This document shows, piece after piece, positions 13,080 through 24,157 of a stretch of DNA of 64,000 bases; within the stretch, counting starts at the first letter, position 1; every line of letters starts with the position of its first letter. The notes under the pieces are model-generated. The model made no database searches. It saw only the letters and a program-made list of their open reading frames with translations, and was not told the DNA's origin. The stretch comes from Papio anubis (Eukaryota; Chordata; Mammalia; Primates; Cercopithecidae), in NCBI RefSeq assembly GCF_008728515.1, contig NC_044977.1, forward strand, positions 7,463,501 to 7,527,500, in the 5' to 3' direction. Both the position numbers and the translations under genes were made by a program.

Positions 13080-13538
13080 TACACGTGCCACAGGGCTGCA
13101 GGCATACTAGCCCCACATGAGTCCTTGGTCATAGCCCTTCCTTCTGGAACTGAGTTGGTGAATTCACCATCTGGACCAAGGAGGCAGCCACACCCTTGTG
13201 GTGGTTCTTCCCTTTTTGTGAAAGATAACACATATTTGCAACCAAAAAGCTCTATGGGCCCAGTTCTTGGCTGTAGAATTACAAAAATCTAACAGATTTA
13301 TTTCATGTATTTCTGCCTCTATCCCCTGCAGCCCAAGCTGGCAAACTTTCTGCTAAAATGGTTGATCAGATCTATAATTCAAGTGTTTAATCCCCTGTCC
13401 AGCAACACACTTAGTTGTGTTTCAGGAGTAAACTATCAGGATAGGTTGAGAATCTTTCAATTCAAGTGCTGTTTTATTTCTGCTGAGCACAATCTTTTTG
13501 AGTTTATCTCCCTCCTCGCACATTTTATTGAAGGTAGC

Positions 13539-13561
13539 AAAAAAAAAAAAAAAAAAAAAAA
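13539..13561. repeat. Poly(A) tract, 23 A
   Basis: Pure A run flanked by GTAGC on the left and GCTAC on the right, so the flanks are a 5-bp inverted pair. No inserted body precedes it, so it looks like local expansion rather than a retrotransposon tail. Confidence 0.85.
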
Positions 13562-13687
13562 GCTACTCAAATACTTTGGTTATAAAACATCTTCTCTAAA
13601 TATCAGGTTCATCACTTACAAGTTCCACTTTCCACTCAATAGAACACAATTCTGCCAAGTCCTCTACCACTTCATGACAAATATCAC

Positions 13688-13807
13688 TGTTAGTTAGCTA
13701 GTACTGCCTGAACAAACTACCACAAATTAAGTGGCTCAGGGGGAAACTTATAGTCTCAAATTTGGAGACTAAAGTCCAAAATAAGAATATTGACAGTGTT
13801 GGTTTTT
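13688..13807 (-). mobile_element. MLT1-type LTR, antisense, first part (right LTR)
   Basis: TGTTAGTTAGCTAGTACTGCC and AACTTATAGTCTCAAATTTG match the same region of the MLT1 LTR as 12115 onward. The text breaks off at GTGTTGGTTTTT, where an antisense L1 starts, and resumes at about 16078. Confidence 0.8.
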
Positions 13808-14287
13808 CCCTTTGTTTTTAAATTTTATTTTGGATTCAGAGGGTACATGTTTGTTACATGGATACATTGCATGACATTAAAGATCAGGATATAGATCTGT
13901 CACCCAGGTAGCGAGCAGAGTGCCCAATAGGCAATTTGTCAGCCTATGTTCCTGTCCCTACTTCCCTCCACTGGTAGTCCCCAGTGTCTATTGCTTCTGT
14001 CATTAGGTTCATGTGTACTAAATTCTTAGCACCTACTTATAAATGAGAACATGTGGTATTTTGTTTCCTGTTCTTGGAATACTTTGCTTAGGATAATGGA
14101 CTCCAGCTGCAAAGGACACGATTTTGTTCTTTTTATGACTGAGTAGTATTCCACACTTAACATGTACTGCATTTTCTTTATCCAGTCCTCCATTGATGGG
14201 TACCTAGGTTGATTCCATGCCTTTGCTATTATGAATAGTGCTGCAATGAACATATGAATGTAAGTGCCTTTTTGGTGTAATAATCTT

Positions 14288-14611
14288 TAATCTTTTTTAT
14301 GTTTTATTTTACTTTACTTTATTTTATTTTTTTGAGACAGAGTCTTGCTTTGCCGCCCAGGTTGGAGTGCAGTGGCACTATCTCAGCTCACTGCAAGCTC
14401 CGCCTTCCAGGTTCACGTCATTCTCCTGCCTCAGTCTCCCTAGTAGCTGGGACTACAAGCGTCCACCACCACGTCCGGCTAATTTTTTGTATTTTTAGTA
14501 GAGACGGGGTTTCACCGTGTTAGCCAGGATGGTCTCCATCTCCTGACCTCGTGATCCACCCGCCTCGGCCTCCCAAAGTGCTGGGATTACAGGCGTGAGC
14601 CACCGCGCCGG
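14288..14611 (-). mobile_element. AluY-type SINE, antisense, inside L1
   Basis: T-rich tail with TTTA units, then a full Alu body ending CCACCGCGCCGG. The target duplication is 16 bp with two mismatches: 14272-14287 (TTGGTGTAATAATCTT) and 14614-14629 (TTGGTATGATAATCTT). Both copies fit the same point of the surrounding L1 3' region. Confidence 0.95.
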
Positions 14612-15025
14612 TATTGGTATGATAATCTTATTTCCTTTGCATATATACCCAGTTATGGGATGGCTGGGTCGAATGGTAATACTGTTTTAAGTTCTGTTTT
14701 CTCCATTTTGTAGCTCTGTTTTAACTTTTAGAGAAATCTACAAACTGCTTTCCACAGTGGCTGAACTGATTTACATTTCCACAAACAGTATAGAAGCATT
14801 CCCTTTTCTCTGTAGTCTCTCCAGTATCTATTGCTTTTTGACTTTTTAATAATTGCCATTATGACAGCATAAGATGGCATCTCACTGTGGTTTAATTTGC
14901 ATTCTCTAATAATTAGTGATGATGAGTATTACTGTGTATGTTTGTTGGCCACTTGTATGTCAGAAGTGTCTGTTCCTGTCTTCTGCCCATTTTAAAATTA
15001 GATTGTTTGATTTTTGCTTATTGAT

Positions 15026-15265
15026 TTATTTAAGTCCTTTGTAGATTCTGGATGTTAGACCTTTGCCAGATGGATAGTTTGTGAATATTTTCTCCCATTC
15101 TGTAAGTTGTCTGTCTACTCTGTTGACTATATATATATTTGCCATGCAGAATTTTTTTAGTTGAATTAGGTCCCAGTTATCAATTTTTGGTTTTGTTGCA
15201 ATTGCATTGGGGGACATAGCAATAAATTCTTTTTTAAAGTCAATATCAAGAAGAATATTTCCCAA
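15026..15265 (-). pseudogene. L1 ORF2p fragment within the antisense L1
   Basis: A 79-codon remnant with the recognisable late-ORF2 string WDLIQLKKFC followed by RQLTEWEKIF. It overlaps a second frame (15166-15387, minus) that carries the preceding part, so a frameshift separates them. Dead copy. Confidence 0.85.
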
Positions 15266-16077
15266 GTTTTTTCTAGGATTTTTATAGTTTGAGGTCTTAC
15301 ATTTAAATCTTTAGTCCATCTTGAGATAATTTTTGAACATAGTGAAAAATAGGGGTCCAGTTTCATTCTTTTGTATCTAACGAGCAAATTTACCTCAGCA
15401 CCTTATATTGAATAAAATTATCCTCTATTCATTTTTGTCAACTTTGTCAAAGATCAGGTGGTTGTAGACTTACAGATTTATTTCCAGGTTCTCTGTTCTG
15501 TTTCTTTGGTCTATGTGCCCACTTTTGTACCAGTATCTTGCTGTTTTGGTTACTGTAGCCTTATAATACAGTTTGATGTTGGGTAACATGATGCATCCAG
15601 CTTTGTTCATTTTGCCTAGGATTGTTTTGCCTATTCAGTCTCATTTATGATTCAATAATATTTAAAATAGCTTTTTTCCCCCTATTTCTGTGAAAAATGA
15701 TGCTGGCATTTTCATAGGAATACCATATAATCTGTAAATTGCTTTGGGCAGTATGGTTATTTGAATAATATTGACTTTTCCAACCCACAAGCCTGGAATC
15801 TTTTTTTTATTTATTTGTGCCATCTCTGATATATCTCAGCAGTGTTTTCTAGTTCTTTCTTTAGAAATGTTTCGCCTTCTTATATGTATCCCTACGCATT
15901 TCATCTTTTTTTTTTTTTTCTTTTTGGCTATTGTAAATGGAATTGTGTTCTTGATTTGACTGCCAGCTGTAATGTTATTTATGTATAGAAATGCTACTGA
16001 TGTTTGTACATTGATTGTTAACCTGAGATTTTGCTGAAGTAATTTGTCAGTTCTAGGGACATTTTGGTAGAGTCTGT

Positions 16078-16366
16078 AAGGTTGTTTCTTCTGAGGGCTG
16101 TGAGAAAATAATCTAGGCATCTCTTTTCGGCTCAAAGATGACTATTTTCCCCCTATATCTCTTCACACTGTCCTCCATTAATTTATATCTGTGTCCAAAT
16201 TTCCTGTTCTTTCAGGGCCACTAGTCAGATTGAGGCCAATCTCAATGATCACACTTTAATTGATTACCTGTGTAAAGGCTTATCTCCCAATAAAGTCACA
16301 TTCTGAGGTACTGGGGATTACAATTTAAACATATAAATGTTAGGGAACACAGCTCAATTTACAACA
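16078..16366 (-). mobile_element. MLT1-type LTR, antisense, second part (right LTR)
   Basis: Resumes the LTR after the L1 insertion: TTGTTTCTTCTGAGGGCTGTG, AAGTCACATTCTGAGGTACTGG, ending CTCAATTTACAACA. Together with 13688-13807 it makes one LTR of about 410 bp, the 5' LTR of the minus-strand provirus spanning 12115-16366. Confidence 0.82.
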
Positions 16367-16435
16367 TCAATAAAAAATAGAGACAATAGTCACTGCGATT
16401 TTTATTTCTACTAATTTGACATCAACAGTACGTAG

Positions 16436-16650
16436 TAAGTATAAAGTGTGCCATGAAGCCAGACTGCCTTGGCATATCGCTGTCCCACTATGTCTTGAGA
16501 TGTGACATTTGGCAAGTAATTTTGTACTCTAGGAACTGTTCAACATAACAGATAGTTTCTTTAACTGTTTTGTTATGTACCAAATGAAGTAATATTATGA
16601 AGTCTGTCAAGTAATGCTTGACACATAGTTAATGACATATATTAGTTTTT
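16436..16650 (+). mobile_element. MIR SINE, sense
   Basis: Ancient tRNA-derived SINE. GAAGCCAGACTGCCTTGG, then GACATTTGGCAAGTAATTTT and CAAGTAATGCTTGACACATAG match the core and 3' part of MIR in order. Strongly diverged, as expected of this mammal-wide family. Confidence 0.75.
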
Positions 16651-17156
16651 CATCATAAGGAGTTAGATAAAGAAATTATTACATATTTCTTTAAAAAACA
16701 ATGCATGATATCTACCAGGTTTGTCTTTCCCATGGTAGCTCCTCTTTACCGCTGTTGCCTCTTGTTAATTTCAACAGAAAAGCTGACTATAGCACCATTC
16801 ATTCACTACCAGAAAAAAAAAATAAAAGGGAGACAATAATTTGGATCTTAAAAATTTGAGTCTTAAGACACATAAAATGATAATAGCTAGATTCTTGGGT
16901 AACTACAATGGTCATTGAAAATCTGCTGCTAAGAAACAGTGATATTTTCTACTTCTTTTCTTCTTGAAGCAGGTCTTACAAAAATTTCCTTAGTTTGGAG
17001 ACCTGCCATTTTTAAAAATAAAGATCCAAAAAAGACCTGTAAGTTTAGCAAGCAGAACCCGTTTCAAGTTACATATTTAAGAATCTTTCATTCTTGACTA
17101 ATTATAATTTGGTCCTTTAAGAAATTACGTTTCAGTACTTTAAAAATGTATTATGT
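16651..17156. other. Unassigned sequence
   Basis: AT-rich, no gene signal and no repeat that I can name. Confidence 0.45.
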
Positions 17157-17290
17157 TGCTATGGTCTGAATATGTCACTTAAAATCGTTGCTGAATTTCT
17201 CAGTCTGTAGAACTGTGAGAAATAAATTTCTCTTGTTTGTGAGTCACTCAATTTGTAGTATTTTGTAATAGCAGCCCAAAGACTAAAACA
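17157..17290 (+). mobile_element. MLT1-type LTR, sense, with large internal deletion
   Basis: Both LTR ends are present, TGCTATGGTCTGAAT at the left and AGAACTGTGAGAAATAAATT ... AAAGACTAAAACA at the right, but only 134 bp lie between them instead of roughly 370. The missing part is the middle of the LTR. TATGT before it and TATAT after it may be the 5-bp target duplication. Confidence 0.8.
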
Positions 17291-18361
17291 TATATTGTGA
17301 CAATGCAAATGGATATAAACATGTCAATGATGTTCCAAGTCTCTCTTGAATGTTACGATCCCAGAGGATGTTTGACATAACTTGTAATGCATGCTATTTA
17401 AGAACTATCTATGATTTCCAAAAAGCTGGATGACTGGGTTCAGGGCCAAAGTGGTAGAGGTGTGAGTGATGAACATTGCAACTGTTGCTAATAAACCACT
17501 TTCAAAATGTTAGCTTGGCATTACTGAAAACTCAGAGAATAATGTGAGAGACGGAAGTGGCCATATGGGACTCTTTATCCAGTTATGTTTAAAGACACAA
17601 AAGGGGGTTTTATATTTAGCTAAGTTGGTAAACTGTATGAAAAAGAAATATGTATGTTGCAGTAGAATAAGGACATAGAGAATCCTGAATGGAATTGTGG
17701 AAATCCCTGAATAGGTTTTGTTTAAATTTTTAGTGGTAAAAAATTCCAAAATTACTTCAATTTTATTTTTGAAAAATACCAGAAACACAAACCCATAAAT
17801 TATTAATAGGTGGGTCAGTATTCTAGGCAAAAAAAACCCCTAAATGCTTTCTATCTGAAGTGCAAATGACAATAAGGCAATGACAAGATGGTTGATGAAA
17901 AACCTAAACAGTAGTTACAACCTCTTGATCAGTTAAAAATAAGTGCTGTATATCTCTATAAATTTCCATCATCTTGTCCATATGTCTGTTTATCTAATTA
18001 TTTATTTTCTCTTCTTTGCTCTAATATAATGTGAAATGTATACCTGTATATGAAAGCTTTTAGTTAAACTTTGCACTTGCTTAGGAATTTGTAGAACATA
18101 GGAAAGTTATTGGGATAGAACTAAGTAACATAATGAAATTATTCAGATATTCTAGTGCCCAGGTGTCTGACAGTATTCCCTTTGGATTTAATAGTTAGAA
18201 ATTTCTAGTCTCCACTGGAAAGGATTATTGCTTCCAATCATATAGCTGTATTTTCTTAAGTAGTTTCTATTAACAGGAATAAATGGGTGCATACACTGAG
18301 CAAACAAAGGGAAGGATATAGTTATTGATTAACTTTGGCTATCTAATATCCTTTCCCTTGA
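17291..18361. other. Unassigned sequence
   Basis: About 1.1 kb with moderate complexity, stops in all frames beyond short chance ORFs, and no named repeat. It follows directly on an MLT1 LTR and could hold decayed MaLR internal sequence, but I cannot show this. Confidence 0.4.
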
Positions 18362-18371
18362 TGATTTGTGT

Positions 18372-18691
18372 GTTTTTTTGTTTTGTGTTGTTTTGTTTTT
18401 TTGTTTTTTGAGATGGGGTCTTGCTCTGTTGCCCAGGCTGGAGTGCAGTGGCCGGATCTCAGCTCACTGCAAGCTCTGCCCCCCGGGTTCACGCCATTCT
18501 CCTGCCTCAGCCTCCCGAGTAGCTGGGACCACAGGCACCAACACCTCGCCCAGCTAGTTTTTTGTATTTTTAGTAGAGAGGGGGTTTCACCGGGTTAGCC
18601 AGGATGGTCTCGATTTCCTGAACTTGTGATCCGCCCATATTGGCCTCCCAAAGTGCTGGGATTACAGGCTTGAGCCACCGCACCCGGCAGG
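18372..18691 (-). mobile_element. AluYR-type SINE (Old World monkey), antisense
   Basis: Low-divergence Alu with GGCCGGATCTCAGCTCACTG, CCAGCTAGTTTTTTG and GGCTTGAGCCACC, the combination I know from cercopithecid AluYR. The target duplication is a perfect 10 bp, TGATTTGTGT at 18362-18371 and 18692-18701. Short open frames in it are Alu read-through, not genes. Confidence 0.95.
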
Positions 18692-18701
18692 TGATTTGTG
18701 T

Positions 18702-19212
18702 TTTATTCAGAATGTAGCTCTGACGAAATTGACAATAAAAGGACCAAGCTTAACTGACCACAAGAGGTAATATGGAATCCACACTATCACATTCCAGTTT
18801 TCTGAAAACTTAACCGTGAGTTGGGGTTTCAAGGACAGGAGATATCTGACATTGGGTTATCTGATGGCACAACACCACAGAGACATTCTACACTGGTCTG
18901 AGCTGTGAGCAATGGACCTGAGGCCATTCTTGAAACCAGGTGGTATCTGGGTAATCATTTGATTTTTTTTTCGTTTTTTTGCTACTCAATGTCATTTTAC
19001 TAAATCATTTATTCATGTTTAATTATGTAAGCAAATATTTCTATTGCTTATAATTGAAGAATTCTTAGGCTATAAACCTAAAAAGAAAATAATTTTAAAA
19101 AATAAAAGATTGACTTTCAGAAAATTAAAAAACATAAAGATTTACAATTATATATTTATTTATCAATAAGAAAGAATGAACCATAATCATAGTAAAAGCT
19201 CAGAGATAATGG
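18702..19212. other. Unassigned sequence
   Basis: The first 250 bp are of ordinary complexity, the rest AT-rich. No repeat or gene is recognised. Confidence 0.45.
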
Positions 19213-19221
19213 CTAATTTCT

Positions 19222-19318
19222 TTTTTTTTTCTTTTTTTTTTTTTTTTTGAGAGGGAGTCTGGCTCTGTCGCCCAGGCTGGAGTGCAGTGGCCGGATCTCA
19301 GCTCACTGCAAGCTCCGC
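19222..19318 (-). mobile_element. 5'-truncated AluYR, antisense
   Basis: Only the tail and the last roughly 70 bp of an Alu are present: T tract, GAGAGGGAGTCTGGCTCTGTC, GGCCGGATCTCAGCTCACTG, AAGCTCCGC. A perfect 9-bp duplication, CTAATTTCT at 19213-19221 and 19319-19327, bounds it, so the truncation arose at insertion, not by later deletion. Diagnostic bases again point to Old World monkey AluYR. Confidence 0.95.
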
Positions 19319-19327
19319 CTAATTTCT

Positions 19328-19840
19328 ATAAGTAAGAGTTATTAACTAAAAATACAGGCGTATTTTATTGTAATTCACAATAAAATTAGATGTTTTTATT
19401 AATATATAATACTGATTTCAAATTAAGCTCATAGTTCAAAAAGTGGCTAATGGTTAATAAGCCATGATATGTATTATCAATACACTATAATAATGTCAAA
19501 ATATTGGTATTGCCTTAATCAAATATGTAAAGATTGTCTCATGAAATCAAATTTCTCAAATAATTTTAGTGTAGAATGCTTAATAAGAACATTGAAGATG
19601 ATTTACAACTTGAATAGTTTCAATTTTTTTAACAGTTAGGTTTCTTAGCAAACATGGAAAGTGGAATGCATGAGTACGTAATATTGAGAATACATTTCAG
19701 AGATAGAAACCCATTCTGAAGCAAGGAGCACTTTGTTGATTACAGTAAAATTTATGTCAGATACAATGTTTGGAATGATGGCCATCATGACAATGTTGAA
19801 ATTATTAAACATTTTTACAAGGTGCCTGGGACTCTACTAA
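19328..19840. other. Unassigned AT-rich sequence
   Basis: No repeat or gene recognised. Confidence 0.45.
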
Positions 19841-19845
19841 GTCAT

Positions 19846-20201
19846 TGTATTAGTCTGTTTTCATGCTGCTGACAGAGACTTCCTTGAGACTGGGGAGGGG
19901 GGAAACGAGGTTTAATTGGACTTACATTTCCACATGGCTGGAGAGCCCTCAGAATCACGCCAGGAGGTGAAAAGCACTTCTTTCATGGCAGCAGCAAGAG
20001 AAAAATGGGGAAGAAAAAACAGAAACCCTCGATAAACCCATCAGATCTTGTGGGACTTACTCACTTTCACGAGAATAACATGGGAAAGATCAACCCTCAT
20101 GATTCAATTACCTCCCCCTGGGTGCCTCCCACCACATGTGGGAATTCTGGGGGATACAATTCAAGTTGAGATTTGGGTTGGGACACAGCAAAACAATACC
20201 A
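19846..20201 (-). mobile_element. Solo MST/THE1-type LTR, antisense
   Basis: Complete 356-bp MaLR LTR in reverse: TGTATTAGTCTGTTTTCATG at the left, CCATCAGATCTTGTGGGACTT in the middle, GAGATTTGGGTTGGGACACAG near the right end, finishing AACAATACCA. No internal sequence adjoins it, so it is a solo LTR. GTCAT and GCGAT flank it as a possible 5-bp target duplication. Confidence 0.88.
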
Positions 20202-20206
20202 GCGAT

Positions 20207-20490
20207 TTATGAGTTTACTCTTATTTAATTTTAATAAAACTCCTACTAGATGAGGATATATTTTTGGAGAACGTGTGTACAGAACAGAAAATCAGAAAGT
20301 ATTTGCAAGACTTATTTTAACAGTACAGGGTAAAGATTTTCATTTTCATTCCCTAAAATTATGCTGCATACTTTGGAAATTGGTCTTAGTTACATAGACA
20401 GAGCCATGAAGACTAACAATATTTATGGGCAAATAAACAAATCTGAATTTTATAGTTTTGCTTTAGTCAGATCCTTAAAGTTAAACGTGA
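20207..20490. other. Unassigned sequence
   Basis: Short stretch between a solo LTR and an Alu; nothing recognised. Confidence 0.45.
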
Positions 20491-20789
20491 TTTTTTTTTT
20501 TTTTTTTGAGGCGGAGTTTCACTCCTGTTGCCCAGGTTGGAGTGCAATGGTGCGATCTTGGCTCAACACAACCTCCACCACCTGGGTTCAAGCAATTCTC
20601 CTGCCTCAGCCTCCTGAGTAGCTGGGATTACAGGCATGCACCACCACGCTTGACTAATTTTGTATTTTTAGTAGAGATGAAGTTTCTCCATGTTGGTCAG
20701 GTTGGTCTCGAACACCCGACCTCAGGTGATCCACCCGCCTTGGCCTCCCAAAGTGCTGGGATTACAGGCATGAGCCACCATGCCAGGCC
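20491..20789 (-). mobile_element. AluS-type SINE, antisense
   Basis: 18-T tail, then GAGGCGGAGTTTCACTCCTG and a full body ending CCATGCCAGGCC. It has the older GGGATTACAGGCATGCACC form and GACCTCAGGTGATCCACCC, which place it with AluS. The 101-codon frame at 20506-20811 is Alu read-through. Confidence 0.93.
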
Positions 20790-22221
20790 AAGATTAATGA
20801 TTTTCACTTGACTCAGAAAAGTAACACAGTAGGCAAGCCGTTGAATTTTGCATAAATTAAAGCATATTGTTGCTCTTCTAAGCCATACCTGTGCATATAG
20901 TTAAGTTTTTCAGGTAATTACTTCCAGGTGCTTGCCTAAAGGAATTCACTGCAATGCAATGAAATCAGAGTAATAAACTCATCAGCAAAAATTAACCCAT
21001 CGGCATGTTACATAGACACGTACATTTAAATGACATCAGTATTATAATTTGTGGATTTTAGATGTTTATGTTCATGATGAAGACAGTCTCCTCCTAGGTA
21101 ATTAAGAAGATCTACATACAACTAAGTATATTTGACTTTATCCTAAGCTCATTGGACTATTTCATATGCCCAATTTTTAAATGGGGCTTTTAGATTTTTA
21201 CCATTAAACATACAGAAATCTTTATGATTTGATTGTCCCATCATTCTAGTTAAGTAAAATATAATGCAACTTCCTTTTTACTATCTGTTCATTTTGGTTT
21301 CAAGCTCTGTGAAGAAAATTTACATTGAATATTAAACATTAGCTTTGGTGAAAAGAACTGAAATATTTACTATTTTAGCATTTTATTTTTTAAAAATATT
21401 GTCTTAAATTGCTGGGTTTACTTTAAATCACATATAAGCATAATAAATTTCCGTCCATTTCAAGTTCTTATGTATGGTACTTAGAGTTGTTGCATAATAT
21501 TTTGATGATTTTAAGAGTTGACAGAGACTCTATATTGCTATTTATGTTAGAACAAATACAAGCATTTTATTTGAAGCAGCAAACATTTCATTTAGTACCT
21601 ATTGATATTTATTAAATTCCTATGGTATAAGTATTGTTAGTTGCAGGGAACACCACTCATAAAAACATGTAAGGTCTATGTAAATAAGTATAGAAATATA
21701 AGTAAATAAGATTAAATTATATAAATATATATTTACATATATATAGCCATTTAAAAAATATACTTTTTGTCATATATTTTGGGCTTGTGTTTTATTTTTG
21801 CTCAAATCATTATGTTATTCTTATAGAACAGTACTACTGAGCAACATTCAGGTAGAAAGTCAACTTTAGCAAGATTATTTATCTTCATTTTTTTTCAGCT
21901 CCTCTATTTTCACTTACATGTAGTTAGGAGCATTACAAGATATAAGGAATGCTTAGCTGAACAAAATCCCTCTAGAAAACTTGAAAATTGCAAATACATC
22001 CTAGAAACACAAATGATTCTTAAATTTGTTCTATGTCAAAAAAACTCTAAATTTAGATTTTAAAAATCTCAGAATAAAAGTAGAGTTTTTTTAAATTTCA
22101 AAGACATGAGAAATTAGAGGAAGTTACATATTGAATTACAGTAGATTTGGAGGGAATATTTAGATTCTACTTGTTATAGCATTAATGTATTTTAAGAAAA
22201 GCATGTGTTTAAAAGTTACTT
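20790..22221. other. AT-rich unassigned sequence
   Basis: 1.4 kb of AT-rich DNA with a TA-rich patch at about 21715-21750. No gene and no dated repeat are recognised. Confidence 0.45.
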
Positions 22222-22524
22222 ACCAATGCAACAGTGTCGGAATGTGGAGGCTAATCAGTTTTTCGATTCGACTATGAGGGCTCCACACTCATGCATGGAT
22301 TGATTTCAGTTATAAAAGTGCTTCAGTCTATGAGTCCAACCCCTTTCTCTCACTCACTCACTCTTCGCACTGACACCATCTGGTGAAACAGCAAGAAGGC
22401 ACTCACCAGATGTGGGCCCATGATCTTGTACTTCCCAACATTCAGAACTGGGAGCCAAAGAAATTTCTGTTGATTTTTAAAGTCTATGCTACTGTGTTAG
22501 AGCTGCATGAAACAGACTAAGACA
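22222..22524 (+). mobile_element. MLT1-type LTR, sense (5' LTR)
   Basis: ACCAATGCAACAGTGTCGG, TATGAGGGCTCCACAC, GAAGGCACTCACCAGATGTG, ending AACAGACTAAGACA, follow the MLT1 LTR in order. The first part of the LTR (about 50 bp) is not recognisable. A second LTR of the same group follows 1.3 kb downstream. Confidence 0.82.
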
Positions 22525-23808
22525 TCATCAGTGCATCACATATCAATGACCCTTACCTGTAAATTTGGTGGATATTATTTTTGAAAAAAAAGTTGAGATC
22601 ACTATAGAGACAATATCAATTAGGTATTATGAATAATTAGACAATCTGAGAGACCCATCAATTCATAACCAACCCTTACATAAGGCAGCCTTTTTTAAGC
22701 ATTATGGTATCACAAATATACGGAAATACTCTTGAAAGGACTCTCTGACAGAGAGTACTGGGAGTTGTTTTGTAGGAAGCTAACAACAACAACAAAAATC
22801 CAAAAGCAAATGGGACTGCAGTCCTGAGCACCTGGGAATGCGGTGGCCAAGAACTTGGATTTGTGCGCACTGTAATAGAAGAGGTAATACAAAAAACACA
22901 GAGGCATGGAATCAGGAAGCCAGTTTCAGAGAAGCAGGAAATGACAAGTGCAAGAAGACAGAGTAACAGCTCGATCTAAACTTGCAATTACAAGGGTTTG
23001 GTAGATGCTTTGAGCACAGATCTTTATAGCAACACTGAAGTTAATAATATCAATTATTGGTACATCAGCAAATGATTGAGCTGGCCTAAAATTGCTAAAA
23101 ACTAAAATGTGTGAAGAGCAGTTTACAATTTCCTAGCTTAGTAGGGATTTCCACTACTTGGCTACCAGCAGCAAAATGTTTGGAAGAAAAATCTTCCACA
23201 AGTTAGGCTCTTTGACACTTATAGGTTAAAATAAACCATAATTTATCAGTTGCTAATCATGTAAAACAAAAGCAATCCAGAACTGAGCATAAAAATAGGT
23301 ATTTGTTATGCTCACTGGAAAATACACCAACTGGGAAAGCTGTGTTTCATATTTTAGATTTACAGGTGCAATGACCTGGTTCTACTTTAAGCATCAGTTC
23401 TAAGAATAAGTTGGGACATTGTTCTGGGTGACTTTTACTCTAGAATGAGGGCGCTACCTGAGGAATGTTCTTATCACAGCAATGGTAAACACAAGAAGGC
23501 AAATAGAAACATACGCTTCAAAAAGAATTAGAATAGATACACTCTCATGTCATCTGTAAACAACTGGGCAAAACTAGTCAAAGGCCAAGGTATCTATAAA
23601 AGTAATGGGAATATATAGTATGTCTCTTATTAGTATCACTTCAGTTATGTAAGAAATGACCTACATATAGGCAAAGATTTAGAACAAAAATTCAATCAAC
23701 CACCTACCACTTCCCAAATATTAACAAATTTTGTGACAATCAAGACATTGTAAGAAAATATCAGAAACTAATTCAAATAAAGTTAAACTTAAGAACTACA
23801 GAAGTTAC
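22525..23808 (+). mobile_element. Probable MLT1 internal sequence, sense
   Basis: Lies exactly between two sense MLT1 LTRs. Its 1.28 kb brings the whole to about 1.9 kb, the size of a MaLR provirus. The assignment is by position and size; I could match only weak internal landmarks. No frame over 65 codons. MaLR internals encode only gag-like remnants and never an intact protein in such old copies. Confidence 0.6.
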
Positions 23809-24157
23809 GTTATAGTCAGAATGTTTTATCTCCCCAGATTCATATGTTGAAACTTAATATCCAATGTCGTAGCATTAAGAGGGACTTTGGGAGATTAGGT
23901 CATGTGGACAGAGACCTCATGAATGGGATTAGCTTCCTTATAAAGGAGGCCCACAGGTGCTCATTCACTCCTTGCTCCATGTGAGGAAACATAGAAGGCA
24001 CCACCATTGAGCAAAAAGCCTTCAGCAGATCTTGCGTCTTTTGGTGGCTTTTTCTTAAAAGTGCCAGCCTCTAGAATTGTAAGAAATAAATTTCTATTGT
24101 TTATAAACTGTCCAGTTCATGTCATTTTTGTTGCAGCAGCAAAAATAGACTAACATA
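23809..24157 (+). mobile_element. MLT1-type LTR, sense (3' LTR)
   Basis: GTTATAGTCAGAATGTTTTA and CAGATTCATATGTTGAAAC at the start, GACCTCATGAATGGGATTAG in the middle, AGAATTGTAAGAAATAAATT and GACTAACATA at the end. AATAAA lies near the 3' part, as is usual in the family. Confidence 0.88.

Larger units (their letters stand above)
12580..13687 (-). mobile_element. MLT1 internal sequence, antisense
   Basis: Sequence between two matching MLT1 LTRs. It holds landmarks I know from antisense MaLR internals, such as GTAAGTCCAAAATCTAAATA and ATTCCAAAAGGGAGAAATC. No frame survives. It contains a CA microsatellite (13029-13079) and a run of 23 A (13539-13561). Confidence 0.7.
13808..16075 (-). mobile_element. 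L1 (L1PB/L1MA-like), antisense, 5' truncated, host of an Alu
   Basis: The left end is the L1 3' end in reverse (TTTTTAAATTTTATTTTGGATTC). It then runs through the 3' UTR and the 3' half of ORF2, ending near TTTTGGTAGAGTCT. An Alu splits it at 14288-14611. It sits in the right LTR of the MLT1 provirus. GTGTTGGTTTTT (about 13797) and AAGGTTGTTTCT (about 16078) may be its decayed target duplication. Confidence 0.88.

Noticed and set aside
12796..13292. Frames of 91-106 codons on both strands
   Set aside because: They run through a CA microsatellite inside MLT1 internal sequence and encode Cys-Val or His-Thr runs.
13305..13697. 130-codon plus-strand frame
   Set aside because: It passes through the 23-A tract as a lysine run within MaLR internal sequence; not a gene.
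18366..18598. Alu-derived frames here and at 3928-4130, 14299-14523, 20506-20811, 37223-37558, 44749-45117, 50350-50604
   Set aside because: All are read-through of antisense Alu with the usual CLSLPSSWDYR-type wording; no evidence of exonisation.
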